Shown here: positions 39,271-47,630 of the stretch, in pieces
Layout: each line of letters starts with the position of its first letter
How positions within the stretch are numbered: position 1 is the stretch's first letter
Assembly: GCF_019823065.1 (NCBI RefSeq)
Contig: NZ_CP081966.1
Coordinates: 2,821,501-2,885,500 of the forward strand
DNA length: 64,000 nt
DNA from: Pseudomonas mosselii
GTDB lineage: Bacteria > Pseudomonadota > Gammaproteobacteria > Pseudomonadales > Pseudomonadaceae
Direction of reading: 5' to 3'
Notes under the pieces: model-generated
What the model was told of the DNA's origin: nothing
The model's input: the letters and a program-made list of their open reading frames with translations, nothing else
The model's database searches: none
Translations under genes and position numbers: made by a program

Positions 39271-39497
39271 CGTGTCATCCATGATATGCGGTGGAACGGG
39301 GGCCCGCGCGCGCCAGTGACCAGCATCCTTGACTGCCGGCGGGGCCATTGGAGCTGCTTGCTATGCTAGTACAACGATTGAGTGACGATTAAATGAAGTA
39401 GCAATAATGGCATAACAATATCATTGTCGGTGCCAGTCATCCGCCGCGCCGCGCAGTCGGGTATCATGCGGGTCCTTTCAATCACGAGGCCCGCTCC

Positions 39498-40289
39498 ATG
39501 TTCCTGAGCCCCGAACAGACCGACGAATTCCGCTCTTTCGCCGAGCAGCTGGCCGATGCCGCCGCGGAGGCGATCAAGCCTTACTTTCGCGCCAGCCTGG
39601 ACGTCGAGGACAAGGGTGGGCGCCTTTACGATCCGGTGACCGTCGCCGACAAGGCCGCCGAAGAAGCGATGCGCCGATTGATCCAGTCTCGTTATCCGGA
39701 CCATGGCATCCTGGGTGAGGAGCAGGGCACGGCAATGGGCAGCAGCCCGTTGACCTGGGTGCTTGACCCGATCGATGGTACCCGCGCCTTCATTACCGGT
39801 CTGCCATTGTGGGGCACCCTGATCGCCCTCAATGATGGCGCGCGCCCTGTGGTCGGCGTGATGAACCAGCCGTTCACGGGCGAGCGCTTCGTCGGCACCC
39901 CCCAAGGTGCCTGGCGTGGGCAGACGCCGCTCAAGACCCGTGGCTGTGCTGACTTGAACTCGGCCACGCTGATGTGCACCACCCCCGACATGTTCGATAC
40001 CCCGGCGCGCAAGGCGGCTTTCGAGGCCGTGGCCGGCAAGGCTCGCCTCATGCGCTACGGCGGTGATTGCTACGCCTATTGCATGTTGGCGTCGGGCTTT
40101 GTCGATGTGATTGTCGAGGCGAGCCTGCAGCCGTATGACGTGCAGGCCTTGATGCCGATCATCGAAGGCGCGGGCGGGGTGATCTCCGCCTGGGATGGCG
40201 GTTCGGCCCAGAACGGCGGTTGCGTGGTGGCTTGCGGCGATCCAGCACTGCATGCGCAGGTGGTGGAAATGCTGCGTCACGCCATGTGA
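39498..40289 (+). CDS. Inositol-monophosphatase-family phosphatase, histidinol-phosphatase-like
   Basis: 263 residues. The metal and phosphate motifs are GILGEEQG, then WVLDPIDGTRAFITGLPLWGTLIAL, and a late IVEASLQPYDVQALMPIIEGAGG. The RAFITG variant after DPIDGT and this length fit the HisN (bacterial IMPase-type histidinol phosphatase) branch rather than SuhB or CysQ. It would dephosphorylate histidinol phosphate or a similar small ester using Mg2+. No other his gene is near, so the physiological substrate is uncertain. Confidence 0.85.
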   Translation: MFLSPEQTDEFRSFAEQLADAAAEAIKPYFRASLDVEDKGGRLYDPVTVADKAAEEAMRRLIQSRYPDHGILGEEQGTAMGSSPLTWVLDPIDGTRAFITGLPLWGTLIALNDGARPVVGVMNQPFTGERFVGTPQGAWRGQTPLKTRGCADLNSATLMCTTPDMFDTPARKAAFEAVAGKARLMRYGGDCYAYCMLASGFVDVIVEASLQPYDVQALMPIIEGAGGVISAWDGGSAQNGGCVVACGDPALHAQVVEMLRHAM

Positions 40290-40369
40290 CCCTCGCCAGC
40301 GCGCAGGCCTTCGGACGGTTTGCGCGCGTTTCTGGTTACCTTGGTCGATCGTGCGGGAGAATCGCCACC

Positions 40370-41428
40370 TTGGACTCACTTACCCAAGCCGTGCTCGGCG
40401 CAGCCTTGCAAGGCACCGTGTTGGGTCGCCTGCAAGGCCGCCGCGCATTGCTCTACGGCGCCGCTCTGGGCACCGTACCCGATCTGGATGTGGTGATCCG
40501 CTACGCCGATCCGGTGTCGCAGATGACTTTTCATCGCGGCTTTTCCCACTCGATCTTTGTCCTGACTGGGCTGGCCCTGGTGCTGGCCTGGCTGGTTGCC
40601 TGGCGCTGGCCGGACAAGGGTTACACCCGGCCCCGGCTGTTCCTGGCTTTCTGGCTGGCACTGGTCACCCATCCCATTCTCGACGCTTTCACCGTCTACG
40701 GCACCCAGTTGTTCTGGCCGCTGCACCTGACGCCGCAGAGCTGGGCCGCCGTGTTCATCATCGACCCGGTGTACACCGTGCCGTTGCTGCTGGCGGTCGG
40801 CTATACGGCGATCAAGGGGCTGCAGGGCAGGTCGACCTCGCTGCTGGCGCTGGCGTTGGCGTGCAGTACCGCGTACCTGGGGTTCGGCCTGGCTGGGCGC
40901 ATGGCCGCCGAGCAGCGCTTCGAGCTGGCCTTGCGGGCACAAGGCGTCACCCCCGGCGAGGTCCGTGCGGTGCCTATAGCCTTCAACAGCCTGATCTGGC
41001 GGACACTGGCGAAAACACCGGAGGGTGACTACTACGAAGGTGTGAGCAGCTGGTTTGATCGCGAGTCTCCAGAGATGCTGCGCCAGTCGCGCAACCTGGA
41101 GGTGGCCAGGGTGCTTCGCGGTTCGGCGTTGCACGAGCGGCTGCGCTGGTTCACCGACGACTGGCTGCGCTACGACATCATTGGTGATTCGCTGGTGGTC
41201 ACCGATCTGCGCATGGGCATGCCGGGCAGCTACAGTTTCCGCTTCGAAATGGCCCGGCGCGACCCCTCCGGGCGGTGGGTGGTCACCCAGCCCAGAGGGT
41301 GGATCGGGGGCGGCGCCGCAGCCCTGTTCGATGGCGGCAGGCTGGCCTTGATCTGGCGGCGGATCCTCGACCAGCAACCACCGCTGCCCCTGGCGGCCTG
41401 GGCGGCGCCGGGTTCAGGGCATTTGTGA
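40370..41428 (+). CDS. YdjM-family membrane-bound metal-dependent hydrolase
   Basis: 352 residues, start TTG at 40370 (gggaga upstream). The chain then reads DSLTQAVLGAALQGTVLGR, the usual N-terminus of this family. Conserved metal-type residues: VPDLDVVIRYADP, FHRGFSHSIFVL and THPILDAFTVYGTQLFWP. Four to five membrane segments, then a soluble C-terminal half. The family is annotated as inner-membrane hydrolase; its true substrate is not known. It ends 12 bp before the ISL3 element. Confidence 0.83.
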   Translation: MDSLTQAVLGAALQGTVLGRLQGRRALLYGAALGTVPDLDVVIRYADPVSQMTFHRGFSHSIFVLTGLALVLAWLVAWRWPDKGYTRPRLFLAFWLALVTHPILDAFTVYGTQLFWPLHLTPQSWAAVFIIDPVYTVPLLLAVGYTAIKGLQGRSTSLLALALACSTAYLGFGLAGRMAAEQRFELALRAQGVTPGEVRAVPIAFNSLIWRTLAKTPEGDYYEGVSSWFDRESPEMLRQSRNLEVARVLRGSALHERLRWFTDDWLRYDIIGDSLVVTDLRMGMPGSYSFRFEMARRDPSGRWVVTQPRGWIGGGAAALFDGGRLALIWRRILDQQPPLPLAAWAAPGSGHL

Positions 41429-41440
41429 TACCCAAAAAAA

Positions 41441-42745
41441 GGTTCATCGCGCTTTCCCGGGGAAGGCAGCCTTGATTTTCAGGAAAAAGTATTCCGAGTC
41501 CCGAAAACCATAGGCCATACGCTTGATCACCTTGATGCGGTTGTTGACGCCCTCAAGGACGCTGGTATGCATATGGAAGTTGGCACTGGCGAGGATGCCT
41601 CGGGCGTATTTGCGCAGGTTGCGAGCGAAGCGCTGTAGCGGCGCGAGGCCGCTGTCCCGGGCGTGCCGCAACCAGGTTCGCCAGCGGCGCCAGCCCTCTC
41701 GTACGCTGGGGGCGAACCAGACATCCTTCAGCGCATCCTTGAGGACATAGACCGTAGCCAGCGGCTGGTTGGCCGCGAGTAGTTCTTGAAGCTGCACGGC
41801 TTGTCCGTCCTTCAGGTTGTTGCGATTGCGCAGCAGCAGCCAGCGGCTTTGCTTGACCGCCTTTCGTGCCGGCTTGTCTTCGCGCAGGAGGTTGGCCTGG
41901 TCAACCCGGATACGGTCGATCACATCCCGACCGTAGCGCGCGACGACGTGAAACAGGTCGTACACCACTTCGGCTTGCGGGCAATGCTTCTTCACCTCCA
42001 AATCAAAAGCCGTGTTCATGTCCATGGCCACCGCCTCTATCTGCTGGCAGTGCTTGCCGAGCAATTCAAAGAACGGGCGGACCGCCTCGCGGCTGTTGCC
42101 GTGGCCGACCCACAATACCCGCGTTCGCTCGGCATCCATGATGACCGTGGCATAGCGATGCCCTTTGTGCAGGGCGAACTCGTCCATCACCAGGCGGCGG
42201 ACACCGGTTGAATCGAAGTTGCCTACCTCGGCTTGAAGGCGTCGTTTATCGAGCGTTTTGAGGGTGTGCCAATGCAGGCCGGTGAGCTGGCTGACGTGGC
42301 TGATCGGCAGCAGCCGCAGCAAGCTTTCGAGCCATATCCGTAACCGCTGGGTCAGCCGAGATGCTGGCTCCAACCAGTCGATCCGCTCGGTCACCCGCCC
42401 ACAACTCAGGCAATCGACTCGGCGCACTGGTAGTTGAAGCAGGACGCGCTGATCGAACAGATCACGATCACGCACCAGACGAATCCGGCGATCGTGAATC
42501 AACGGGCTGAACTGGCCACAACGCCCGCACTTAGGAAGAGAGCCGGCTTGAGGTTCAAGCTCAATGAGGAGGGTGTTATCGGTAGATGGGCGACAGGTAA
42601 CGGCGTCGTAGCCTGGCCAGAAAGCGGCAAGATCAATAGGATGCACGGCGACAGCAGGGACAGGTGAAGGGTGTGTTTGGCGACTGCCAATTTACCTGCT
42701 TCCCTGACTGTCAACTCGCTCTTCCCCCAGACTCCGCGAAGAACC
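41441..42745 (-). mobile_element. ISL3-family insertion sequence in a terminator T-tract
   Basis: 1305 bp. Ends: left ggttcatcgcgctttccc (from 41441) and right, read inward, ggttcttcgcggagtctg (from 42745). Both sides are flanked by the 8-bp direct repeat caaaaaaa (41433-41440 and 42746-42753), the duplication size typical of ISL3. The right copy is the poly-T of the small gene's terminator read on the minus strand. Element boundaries follow directly from the repeats. Confidence 0.88.
41444..42646 (-). CDS. ISL3-family transposase
   Basis: 400 residues, intact. N-terminal zinc-type cysteines (PKCGRCGQ and DCLSCGRV), then a DDE domain: RRLVMDEFALHKGHRYATVIMD with the first Asp, AVAMDMNTAFDLEVKKHCP with the second, and SVLEGVNNRIKVIKRMAYGFRD with the Glu. 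These are the standard ISL3 (transposase_12) motifs. The stop codon lies three bases inside the left end of the element. No frameshift is seen, so it could be active. Confidence 0.95.
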   Translation of the reverse strand: MHPIDLAAFWPGYDAVTCRPSTDNTLLIELEPQAGSLPKCGRCGQFSPLIHDRRIRLVRDRDLFDQRVLLQLPVRRVDCLSCGRVTERIDWLEPASRLTQRLRIWLESLLRLLPISHVSQLTGLHWHTLKTLDKRRLQAEVGNFDSTGVRRLVMDEFALHKGHRYATVIMDAERTRVLWVGHGNSREAVRPFFELLGKHCQQIEAVAMDMNTAFDLEVKKHCPQAEVVYDLFHVVARYGRDVIDRIRVDQANLLREDKPARKAVKQSRWLLLRNRNNLKDGQAVQLQELLAANQPLATVYVLKDALKDVWFAPSVREGWRRWRTWLRHARDSGLAPLQRFARNLRKYARGILASANFHMHTSVLEGVNNRIKVIKRMAYGFRDSEYFFLKIKAAFPGKAR

Positions 42746-42746
42746 C

Positions 42747-42772
42747 AAAAAAAGCCCGCCATGGCGGCGGGC
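42747..42772 (-). terminator. Rho-independent terminator of the small gene at 42812-42994
   Basis: Minus strand: gcccgcc-gccat-ggcgggc followed by seven T residues. The ISL3 element abuts and has duplicated the T-tract, so the hairpin and its T run are still complete. Confidence 0.85.
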
Positions 42773-42811
42773 AACAAGAGGCGTAGGGAGCAACGCACAA
42801 CAAACTTCGGG

Positions 42812-42994
42812 TCAGGCGGTGAGCGTCTGGCCAAGCAAACGGTCGGCCAGGGTTTCAGCGGCGCGGCGACTGGTCAACGGGCCGCTGATGGTTTCGCCGT
42901 TGCGCAGCAGGTACCAGCAGGCCAGCAGGCCTTGTTGGCGCAGACTGCCGGGTACCGCGCTGCCGACAACGGACATGATCTGGATCGGGGCCAT
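42812..42994 (-). CDS. Small hypothetical protein, 60 residues
   Basis: Starts at the ATG at 42994 with agaggag at good spacing; it begins MAPIQIMSVVGSAVPGSLRQ and ends LADRLLGQTLTA. It contains LACWYLLRNGETISGPLTSRRAAE, which looks like a small folded domain. No family name is recognised. It has its own terminator, which supports it as a real gene. Similar small proteins are common in Pseudomonas but unassigned. Confidence 0.7.
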   Translation of the reverse strand: MAPIQIMSVVGSAVPGSLRQQGLLACWYLLRNGETISGPLTSRRAAETLADRLLGQTLTA

Positions 42995-43095
42995 GATGGA
43001 TCTCCTCTCGAACATGGCTCCACCTTACGCAGATGCCCTCAGGGTTAGAAATCAATGTCCTCGATAGTGGTCATTGCTTTTATCAACGATGGCGC

Positions 43096-43434
43096 CTACC
43101 AGCGCGGTGGACCGTAGTACACCGGCGGTGGGCCGTAGTAGCGACGGTACACCGGTGGCGGTGCCGGTACGTAGCGTTCGACCACGTAAGGCTGGTAGTA
43201 GACCGGTGGTGGTGGCGCCTGCACGTAGACCGGGGGCGGTGGATAGTAGGCCGGTGGTTGCTGGACATAGACGGTACGCGGAGCACTGGAGACGGCCGCC
43301 CCGAAAATCGCACCGGCCACGGCAGCACCGACGACCGGCCCCGGGCCGTACCAGCCGCCACCGTGGGCGGATGCCTGCCCGCTGACGGCCAGCGCGCCGA
43401 CCAGCAGGGCGATTCCGGGGATGAAACGGTTCAT
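43096..43434 (-). CDS. Small secreted proline/tyrosine-rich protein
   Basis: 112 residues: a signal peptide (FIPGIALLVGALAVSGQASA), a glycine/alanine segment (GAAVAGAIFGAAVSSA) that may span or insert in a membrane, then about 60 residues dominated by Pro, Tyr and Val (YYPPPPVYVQAPPPPVYYQP and similar). This looks like a cell-envelope protein of the glycine-zipper plus PY-rich type. Function unknown. tgaggatc precedes the ATG at 43434. Confidence 0.78.
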   Translation of the reverse strand: MNRFIPGIALLVGALAVSGQASAHGGGWYGPGPVVGAAVAGAIFGAAVSSAPRTVYVQQPPAYYPPPPVYVQAPPPPVYYQPYVVERYVPAPPPVYRRYYGPPPVYYGPPRW

Positions 43435-43595
43435 GGTCGATCCTCACAAGACAACCCCACGTTCGGGGCTCGATTACTATGACCCCATCTTTGCGCAACT
43501 GCTGCCAGGGCAAGGGTAAAGGTTGTGTAAGGGGCGACCGGCGGCAGGGTCTGCTACGCTGGCGCAATCGTTTCAGCCATGACAGAGGATCCGCG

Positions 43596-44417
43596 ATGAG
43601 CCATTCACCGAGCCGGGACACGGTGCTGTGCATCTCCCTGGCCGGGCGCCCCGGAACGTTCGGCGTGCGCTTTCACAACCATCTCTACCGCCAGCTCGGG
43701 CTGGATTACTACTACAAGGCCATGACCACCCAAGACCTGCCTGCTGCCGTTGCCGGCATCCGTGCACTGGGCATCCGTGGCTGCGGCGTGTCGATGCCGT
43801 ACAAGGAGGCTTGCCTGGCGCTGGTGGACGAGGTCGATCCGTCCGCCGCGGCCATCGCCTCGTCGAACACGCTGGTCAACACCGACGGCCATCTAAAGGC
43901 CTACAACACCGACTACCTGGCGGTGCGCCAACTGCTGGCCCGACACCAGGTCGATCCATCCACCGCGTTCGCCCTGCGTGGCAGTGGCGGCATGGCCAAG
44001 GCAGTGGCCAGTGCGTTGCGGGATGCAGGATTCCGTGACGGCACTATCGTTGCCCGCAACGAGCAGGCCGGGCGGCAGTTGGCGGATGTCTGCGGGTATC
44101 GATGGCTGCCGGAGCTGGGCGACCGGTGTCCGCCGATGCTGGTCAATGTCACACCGATCGGCATGGCCGGAGGGCCGGATGCCGAGCGACTGGCGTTTGC
44201 CGAAGCCGCCATCGAGGCGGCGCAGCGGGTGTTCGACGTAGTGGCCATGCCTGCGCGTACCCCGCTGATCCGCGCCGCCGAGGCGCTTGGCACGCCAGTG
44301 ATCACCGGGCTCGATGTCATCGCCTTGCAGGCGCTGGAGCAGTTCGTGCTGTATACCGGGGTGCGGCCGACACCGGAGCAAATGCAAGCCGCCGTGGCGT
44401 TTGCCCGGGAAAGTTGA
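43596..44417 (+). CDS. Shikimate dehydrogenase-like protein (SdhL type)
   Basis: 273 residues. Substrate-domain marks: GRPGTFGVRFHNHLYRQLGLDYYYKAM, GCGVSMPYKEACLALVDEVD and YNTDYLAVRQLL, with the Lys and Asp of the shikimate site. The NADP fold is FALRGSGGMAKAVASALRDAGF. SMPYKE rather than TIPHK and the FGVRFHN start match the Haemophilus HI0607-like branch, which is slower on shikimate than AroE and may have another substrate. It is transcribed alone. A strong hairpin follows the stop. Confidence 0.85.
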   Translation: MSHSPSRDTVLCISLAGRPGTFGVRFHNHLYRQLGLDYYYKAMTTQDLPAAVAGIRALGIRGCGVSMPYKEACLALVDEVDPSAAAIASSNTLVNTDGHLKAYNTDYLAVRQLLARHQVDPSTAFALRGSGGMAKAVASALRDAGFRDGTIVARNEQAGRQLADVCGYRWLPELGDRCPPMLVNVTPIGMAGGPDAERLAFAEAAIEAAQRVFDVVAMPARTPLIRAAEALGTPVITGLDVIALQALEQFVLYTGVRPTPEQMQAAVAFARES

Positions 44418-44453
44418 CGCCAGACGTCCCTGTTACAGGGCGCCGTTAACGCG

Positions 44454-44481
44454 CCGTATCGCCGGCGTGCCGGCGATACGG
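44454..44481. terminator. 13-bp perfect hairpin between convergent genes
   Basis: ccgtatcgccggc-gt-gccggcgatacgg, between the shikimate dehydrogenase-like gene and the convergent 81-residue gene. No clear T-tract; it probably acts as a bidirectional stop or mRNA-end stabiliser. Confidence 0.75.
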
Positions 44482-44500
44482 CCGGGGCAGGTCACAGGAT

Positions 44501-44746
44501 TCAGAACACTTTCCGGCCAGTCTCGTCCAACTGCTGGTCAACCAGCGCCCTGCCATGGGCCAGGGACACATGCTGGGCATTTTCCAGGTCGGCGAAGAAC
44601 TTCATCGGCATCGAGATTCGCCGGCTGCAGTGGCCCGCAGGATCGGTGATCACGCAACCGGCCGCATAGGGCAGGGGCGAGTCGGGGTGAGGCATCACGC
44701 TGGCGGTGATGGTGTGGTCGCGGTATTCACAGTGAAGGGTTTGCAT
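44501..44746 (-). CDS. Small hypothetical protein, 81 residues
   Basis: Begins MQTLHCEYRDHTITASVMPH, contains YAAGCVITDPAGHCSRRI with two cysteines, and ends DETGRKVF. No signal peptide or membrane segment. The ATG at 44746 has taagga upstream. I do not recognise the family. Codon use matches the neighbours and the hairpin behind it supports a separate transcript. Confidence 0.7.
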   Translation of the reverse strand: MQTLHCEYRDHTITASVMPHPDSPLPYAAGCVITDPAGHCSRRISMPMKFFADLENAQHVSLAHGRALVDQQLDETGRKVF

Positions 44747-44839
44747 CGTCCTTACCTCGCTGTGGCTGGGAACAGGCGCTCCTTCTAGATACCACAGCGA
44801 GGGGCCGGGAGTTCCCGGCCCGACGAGCGCGACCGACGA

Positions 44840-45367
44840 TCAGGCCTTGAGTTCGGTCGGCTGGATGATCTCGACCCAGTAGCCGTCCGGGTCCTTGACG
44901 AAAGCCAGGTGCTTCATGCGGCCATCGCTCAGGCGCTTCTGGAACGGCACGTCCAGGGCTTCGAAGCGGGCGCAGGCGGCGACCACGTCGGGTACCGAGA
45001 TGCAGATGTGCCCGAAGCCGCGTGGGTCGGTGTTGCCATCGTGGTAGGCGAACTCTGGGTCGTTTTCGGTGCCGTGGTTGTGGGTCAGCTCGAGCACGCC
45101 GGGGATCGACTTCATCCACTGGTGGCGTTCGGCGTCATCGGCCGGGATGGCTTTCTGGTCAACCAGGGCCAGGAAGTACAGGCTGAAAGCCGCTTCCGGG
45201 AAGTCACGCTTGTCCACCAGGCTGAAACCCAGCACGCGGGTGTAGAAGTCCAGGGACTTCTCGATGTCCTTGACCCGCAGCATGGTGTGGTTGAACACGA
45301 AGTGGGCGGTGGCGGTGTCCGGCTGGGCGGTGACGCCGGGCAGGGTTTGCAGATCGTGCAGGCTCAT
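44840..45367 (-). CDS. gloA: Lactoylglutathione lyase (glyoxalase I)
   Basis: 175 residues from the ATG at 45367 (aggagt upstream). VOC-fold marks and metal ligands: FNHTMLRVKDIEKSLDFYTRVLG (His), GVLELTHNHGTE (Glu), GFGHICISVPD (His) and GYWVEIIQP (Glu). It converts the hemithioacetal of methylglyoxal and glutathione to lactoylglutathione. The extended loop (EAAFSLYFLALVDQKAIPADDAERHQWMK, split by the fold) matches the longer, zinc-type enzymes such as GloA3 and the human protein. Confidence 0.94.
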   Translation of the reverse strand: MSLHDLQTLPGVTAQPDTATAHFVFNHTMLRVKDIEKSLDFYTRVLGFSLVDKRDFPEAAFSLYFLALVDQKAIPADDAERHQWMKSIPGVLELTHNHGTENDPEFAYHDGNTDPRGFGHICISVPDVVAACARFEALDVPFQKRLSDGRMKHLAFVKDPDGYWVEIIQPTELKA

Positions 45368-45436
45368 GGGTACTCCTGGATCAGGGCCTAAAACAGGCGG
45401 ACCATGATACGGAAGTCCATCGCCAGCGCAAATGAA

Positions 45437-45488
45437 AGCGCCCCGCACGTGTGCGGGGCGCTGGAATTAGAGGCCCGCATGTGCGGGC
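45437..45488. terminator. Two tandem hairpins upstream of gloA
   Basis: agcgccccgcac-gt-gtgcggggcgct (45437-45462) and gcccgca-tg-tgcgggc (45473-45488). They lie between the mvaT-like gene and gloA on the minus strand, where they can end the mvaT-like transcript. Confidence 0.7.
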
Positions 45489-45573
45489 GCGTGATGGGGT
45501 CGCTAGTCCTTTAGCTGGTTCGATACTGGGCCTGCGCATGTGAAAAAAGTGTGAAGCAGGTGTCGAGGTTTCA

Positions 45574-45936
45574 TCACCGCACCCAACTTTCCACCGTCTG
45601 CGCCCCGTACTGTTCCTTCCAGGCTTTCAGCCCCCGATGGTTGCCGCCCTTGGTCTCGATCCGCTCGCCGGTATGCGGGTTCTGGTAGACCTTCACCACC
45701 CGTGGCCGACGCTGCTGCTTGATCGGCGCCGGGGCGCGGCTCGCGGCCTTCGGATCGAGGATGGCGATGATGTCGCGCAGGTTCTTGTCATAGCTTTTCA
45801 TCAGGCCGACTAGTTTCTGCTCGAATTCGATTTCGCGTTTAAGGCCGGCATCCTTTTTCAGCGCTTCCAGTTGTGCCATCTGTTCCTTGAGCGCTTTTTC
45901 GGCAGCACGAAACTCTGCAAGTCTGGACACTGTCAT
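45574..45936 (-). CDS. MvaT/MvaU-family H-NS-like silencer
   Basis: 120 residues from the ATG at 45936 (caggagt upstream). N-terminal coiled coil for oligomerisation (SRLAEFRAAEKALKEQMAQLEALKKD...), a linker, then the DNA-binding part VYQNPHTGERIETKGGNHRGLKAWKEQYG, with the RGN/KGGNH loop that reads the minor groove of AT-rich DNA. The family silences horizontally acquired genes. Pseudomonas putida carries several such paralogues (TurA-TurE); which one this is cannot be told from here. Confidence 0.9.
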   Translation of the reverse strand: MTVSRLAEFRAAEKALKEQMAQLEALKKDAGLKREIEFEQKLVGLMKSYDKNLRDIIAILDPKAASRAPAPIKQQRRPRVVKVYQNPHTGERIETKGGNHRGLKAWKEQYGAQTVESWVR

Positions 45937-46264
45937 CACTCCTGTAAGTCTGCCGTGGCGGGACGTGACGAACATGAAAACTGACTGAACGCCGGCCACG
46001 TGGATGGGTAAAGCTGTTCGCTAAGCGAGAGTGTAGTAGTCGCTTGCGAGTGGGTAAACTGCAAACTTTCAATCAATTAGCCGGGAACTTTGCCGGTTTT
46101 TTACGCGCTATTCGAAACCACCCTGGCAGCGGCGTTAGACCATGGTCCCATGGCGCAGGCTAGAGCCTTTGGCGGAAAATTATGGATGATGGTCGACATG
46201 TATTCGTTCATCGCGTAGTGCCGGTGCAGATGACTGCCCGGATGGTTTTTCGCCCTTCTTTTGG

Positions 46265-47566
46265 ATGTTCCCTCGCATGTTTGCCCCTTTCCCCCTCGCC
46301 CCCGGGCGCCGAGTTGCCGGCCTGTTCTTCCTGTGTGCCGGTGTCAACGCCCAGGCCGCCGGTTTTCTTGAAGACAGCAGTGCCAAGGTCGAAGCACGCA
46401 ATGTCTATTTCAACCGGGACTTCCGTGATGGCCACAGCAGTTCCAAACAGGGTGCGTCGAAACGCGAAGAATGGGCGCAGGGGTTTATTCTGAATGTCCA
46501 GTCCGGTTATACCCAGGGGCCGGTCGGCTTCGGGGTGGATGCCTTGGGCATGGTCGGTTTCAAACTCGACTCCAGCCCCGCCGACAGCAACAGCGGCCTG
46601 TTGCCGTCTTCCGGTCACGACCCGCGCCACTCTGCCGACCAGTACGCCAAGATGGGTGTCGCCGGCAAGGTGAAAGTGTCCAATACCGTGCTCAAGTACG
46701 GATCGATGATGCCGGACGTGCCGTTGCTCAAGTACAACGACGGCCGCCTGCTGCCGACCATGTTCCACGGTGCCTGGCTGACCTCCGAGGAGGTGCGCGA
46801 CCTCAAGTTCACCCTGGCGCGCCTGAACCAGTACACCGCGCGGGACTCCACCGACCGCCAGGATATCCGCGTGCACTGCAAGAACAAGCGCTATGCCTGT
46901 GACATCGAGGCCGACCACTTCGACCTGGCCGGTGTCGACTACCGCGTCAACGAGCGTGTCAGCGCCCAGTACCAGGTTTCCAAGCTTGAGGACATCTACC
47001 GCCAGCACTTCCTCGGCCTGGTCGCCAGCCAGCCACTGGAGGTCGGCACGCTGTCGGCCGACCTGCGCCTGATCAAGAGCGACGACATCGGCAACGCCCG
47101 CGCCGGGCACATCGACCACCGCGCCTTCAGCGGCATGCTCGGCTACAGCCTCGGTGGCCACAAGCTCAGCGCCGGCTGGCAGCGCATGTACGGCGACAGC
47201 GCCATGCCGTACCTCGACGGCAGCAACCCGTACCTGGTCAACTACGCCCAGGTCAACGACTTCGCTGCCGCCCAGGAACGCTCCTGGCAGGTGCGCTACG
47301 ACTACGACTTCAAGGCCCTGGGCGTGCCCGGCCTGACCTTCTTCACCCGCTATATCAACGGCGACAACGTCAAGGTTCCCGGCAGCAATGCCGAAGGCAA
47401 GGAATGGGAACGCGACAGCGAGCTGAAGTACCAGGTGCAGTCCGGCACCTTCAAGGACGTCAGCGTGCGCCTGCGCAACTCCACCTACCGCAGCAACTAC
47501 GAGAAATGGGCGCGCGACATGGACGAGACCCGGGTCATCGTCAGCTACAACTTCTCGATCTTCTGA
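46265..47566 (+). CDS. OprD-family outer-membrane porin
   Basis: 433 residues with a signal peptide (RRVAGLFFLCAGVNAQA) and the family's hallmark starts GFLEDSSAKVEARNVYFNRDFR and REEWAQGFILNVQSGYTQGPVGFGVDALGM. Further marks: SADQYAKMGVAGKVKVSNTVLKYG, LPTMFHGAWLTSEEV and a C-terminal YNFSIF. These 18-strand porins take up small carboxylates or basic amino acids. The 328-bp gap before it holds only divergent promoters, which may be silenced by the MvaT neighbour. An ATG four codons later is an alternative start. Confidence 0.92.
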   Translation: MFPRMFAPFPLAPGRRVAGLFFLCAGVNAQAAGFLEDSSAKVEARNVYFNRDFRDGHSSSKQGASKREEWAQGFILNVQSGYTQGPVGFGVDALGMVGFKLDSSPADSNSGLLPSSGHDPRHSADQYAKMGVAGKVKVSNTVLKYGSMMPDVPLLKYNDGRLLPTMFHGAWLTSEEVRDLKFTLARLNQYTARDSTDRQDIRVHCKNKRYACDIEADHFDLAGVDYRVNERVSAQYQVSKLEDIYRQHFLGLVASQPLEVGTLSADLRLIKSDDIGNARAGHIDHRAFSGMLGYSLGGHKLSAGWQRMYGDSAMPYLDGSNPYLVNYAQVNDFAAAQERSWQVRYDYDFKALGVPGLTFFTRYINGDNVKVPGSNAEGKEWERDSELKYQVQSGTFKDVSVRLRNSTYRSNYEKWARDMDETRVIVSYNFSIF

Positions 47567-47630
47567 GCCGCTTTGCCAAAGGGCCGGTGGTCGGTCGACA
47601 ATGACCACTGGCAACCAGGCAGGGCAGGCG

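Noticed and set aside
46075..46110. Possible terminator (ccggg...ccggtttttt) upstream of the OprD gene
   Set aside because: The stem is only four base pairs and lies between divergent genes where no terminator is expected.
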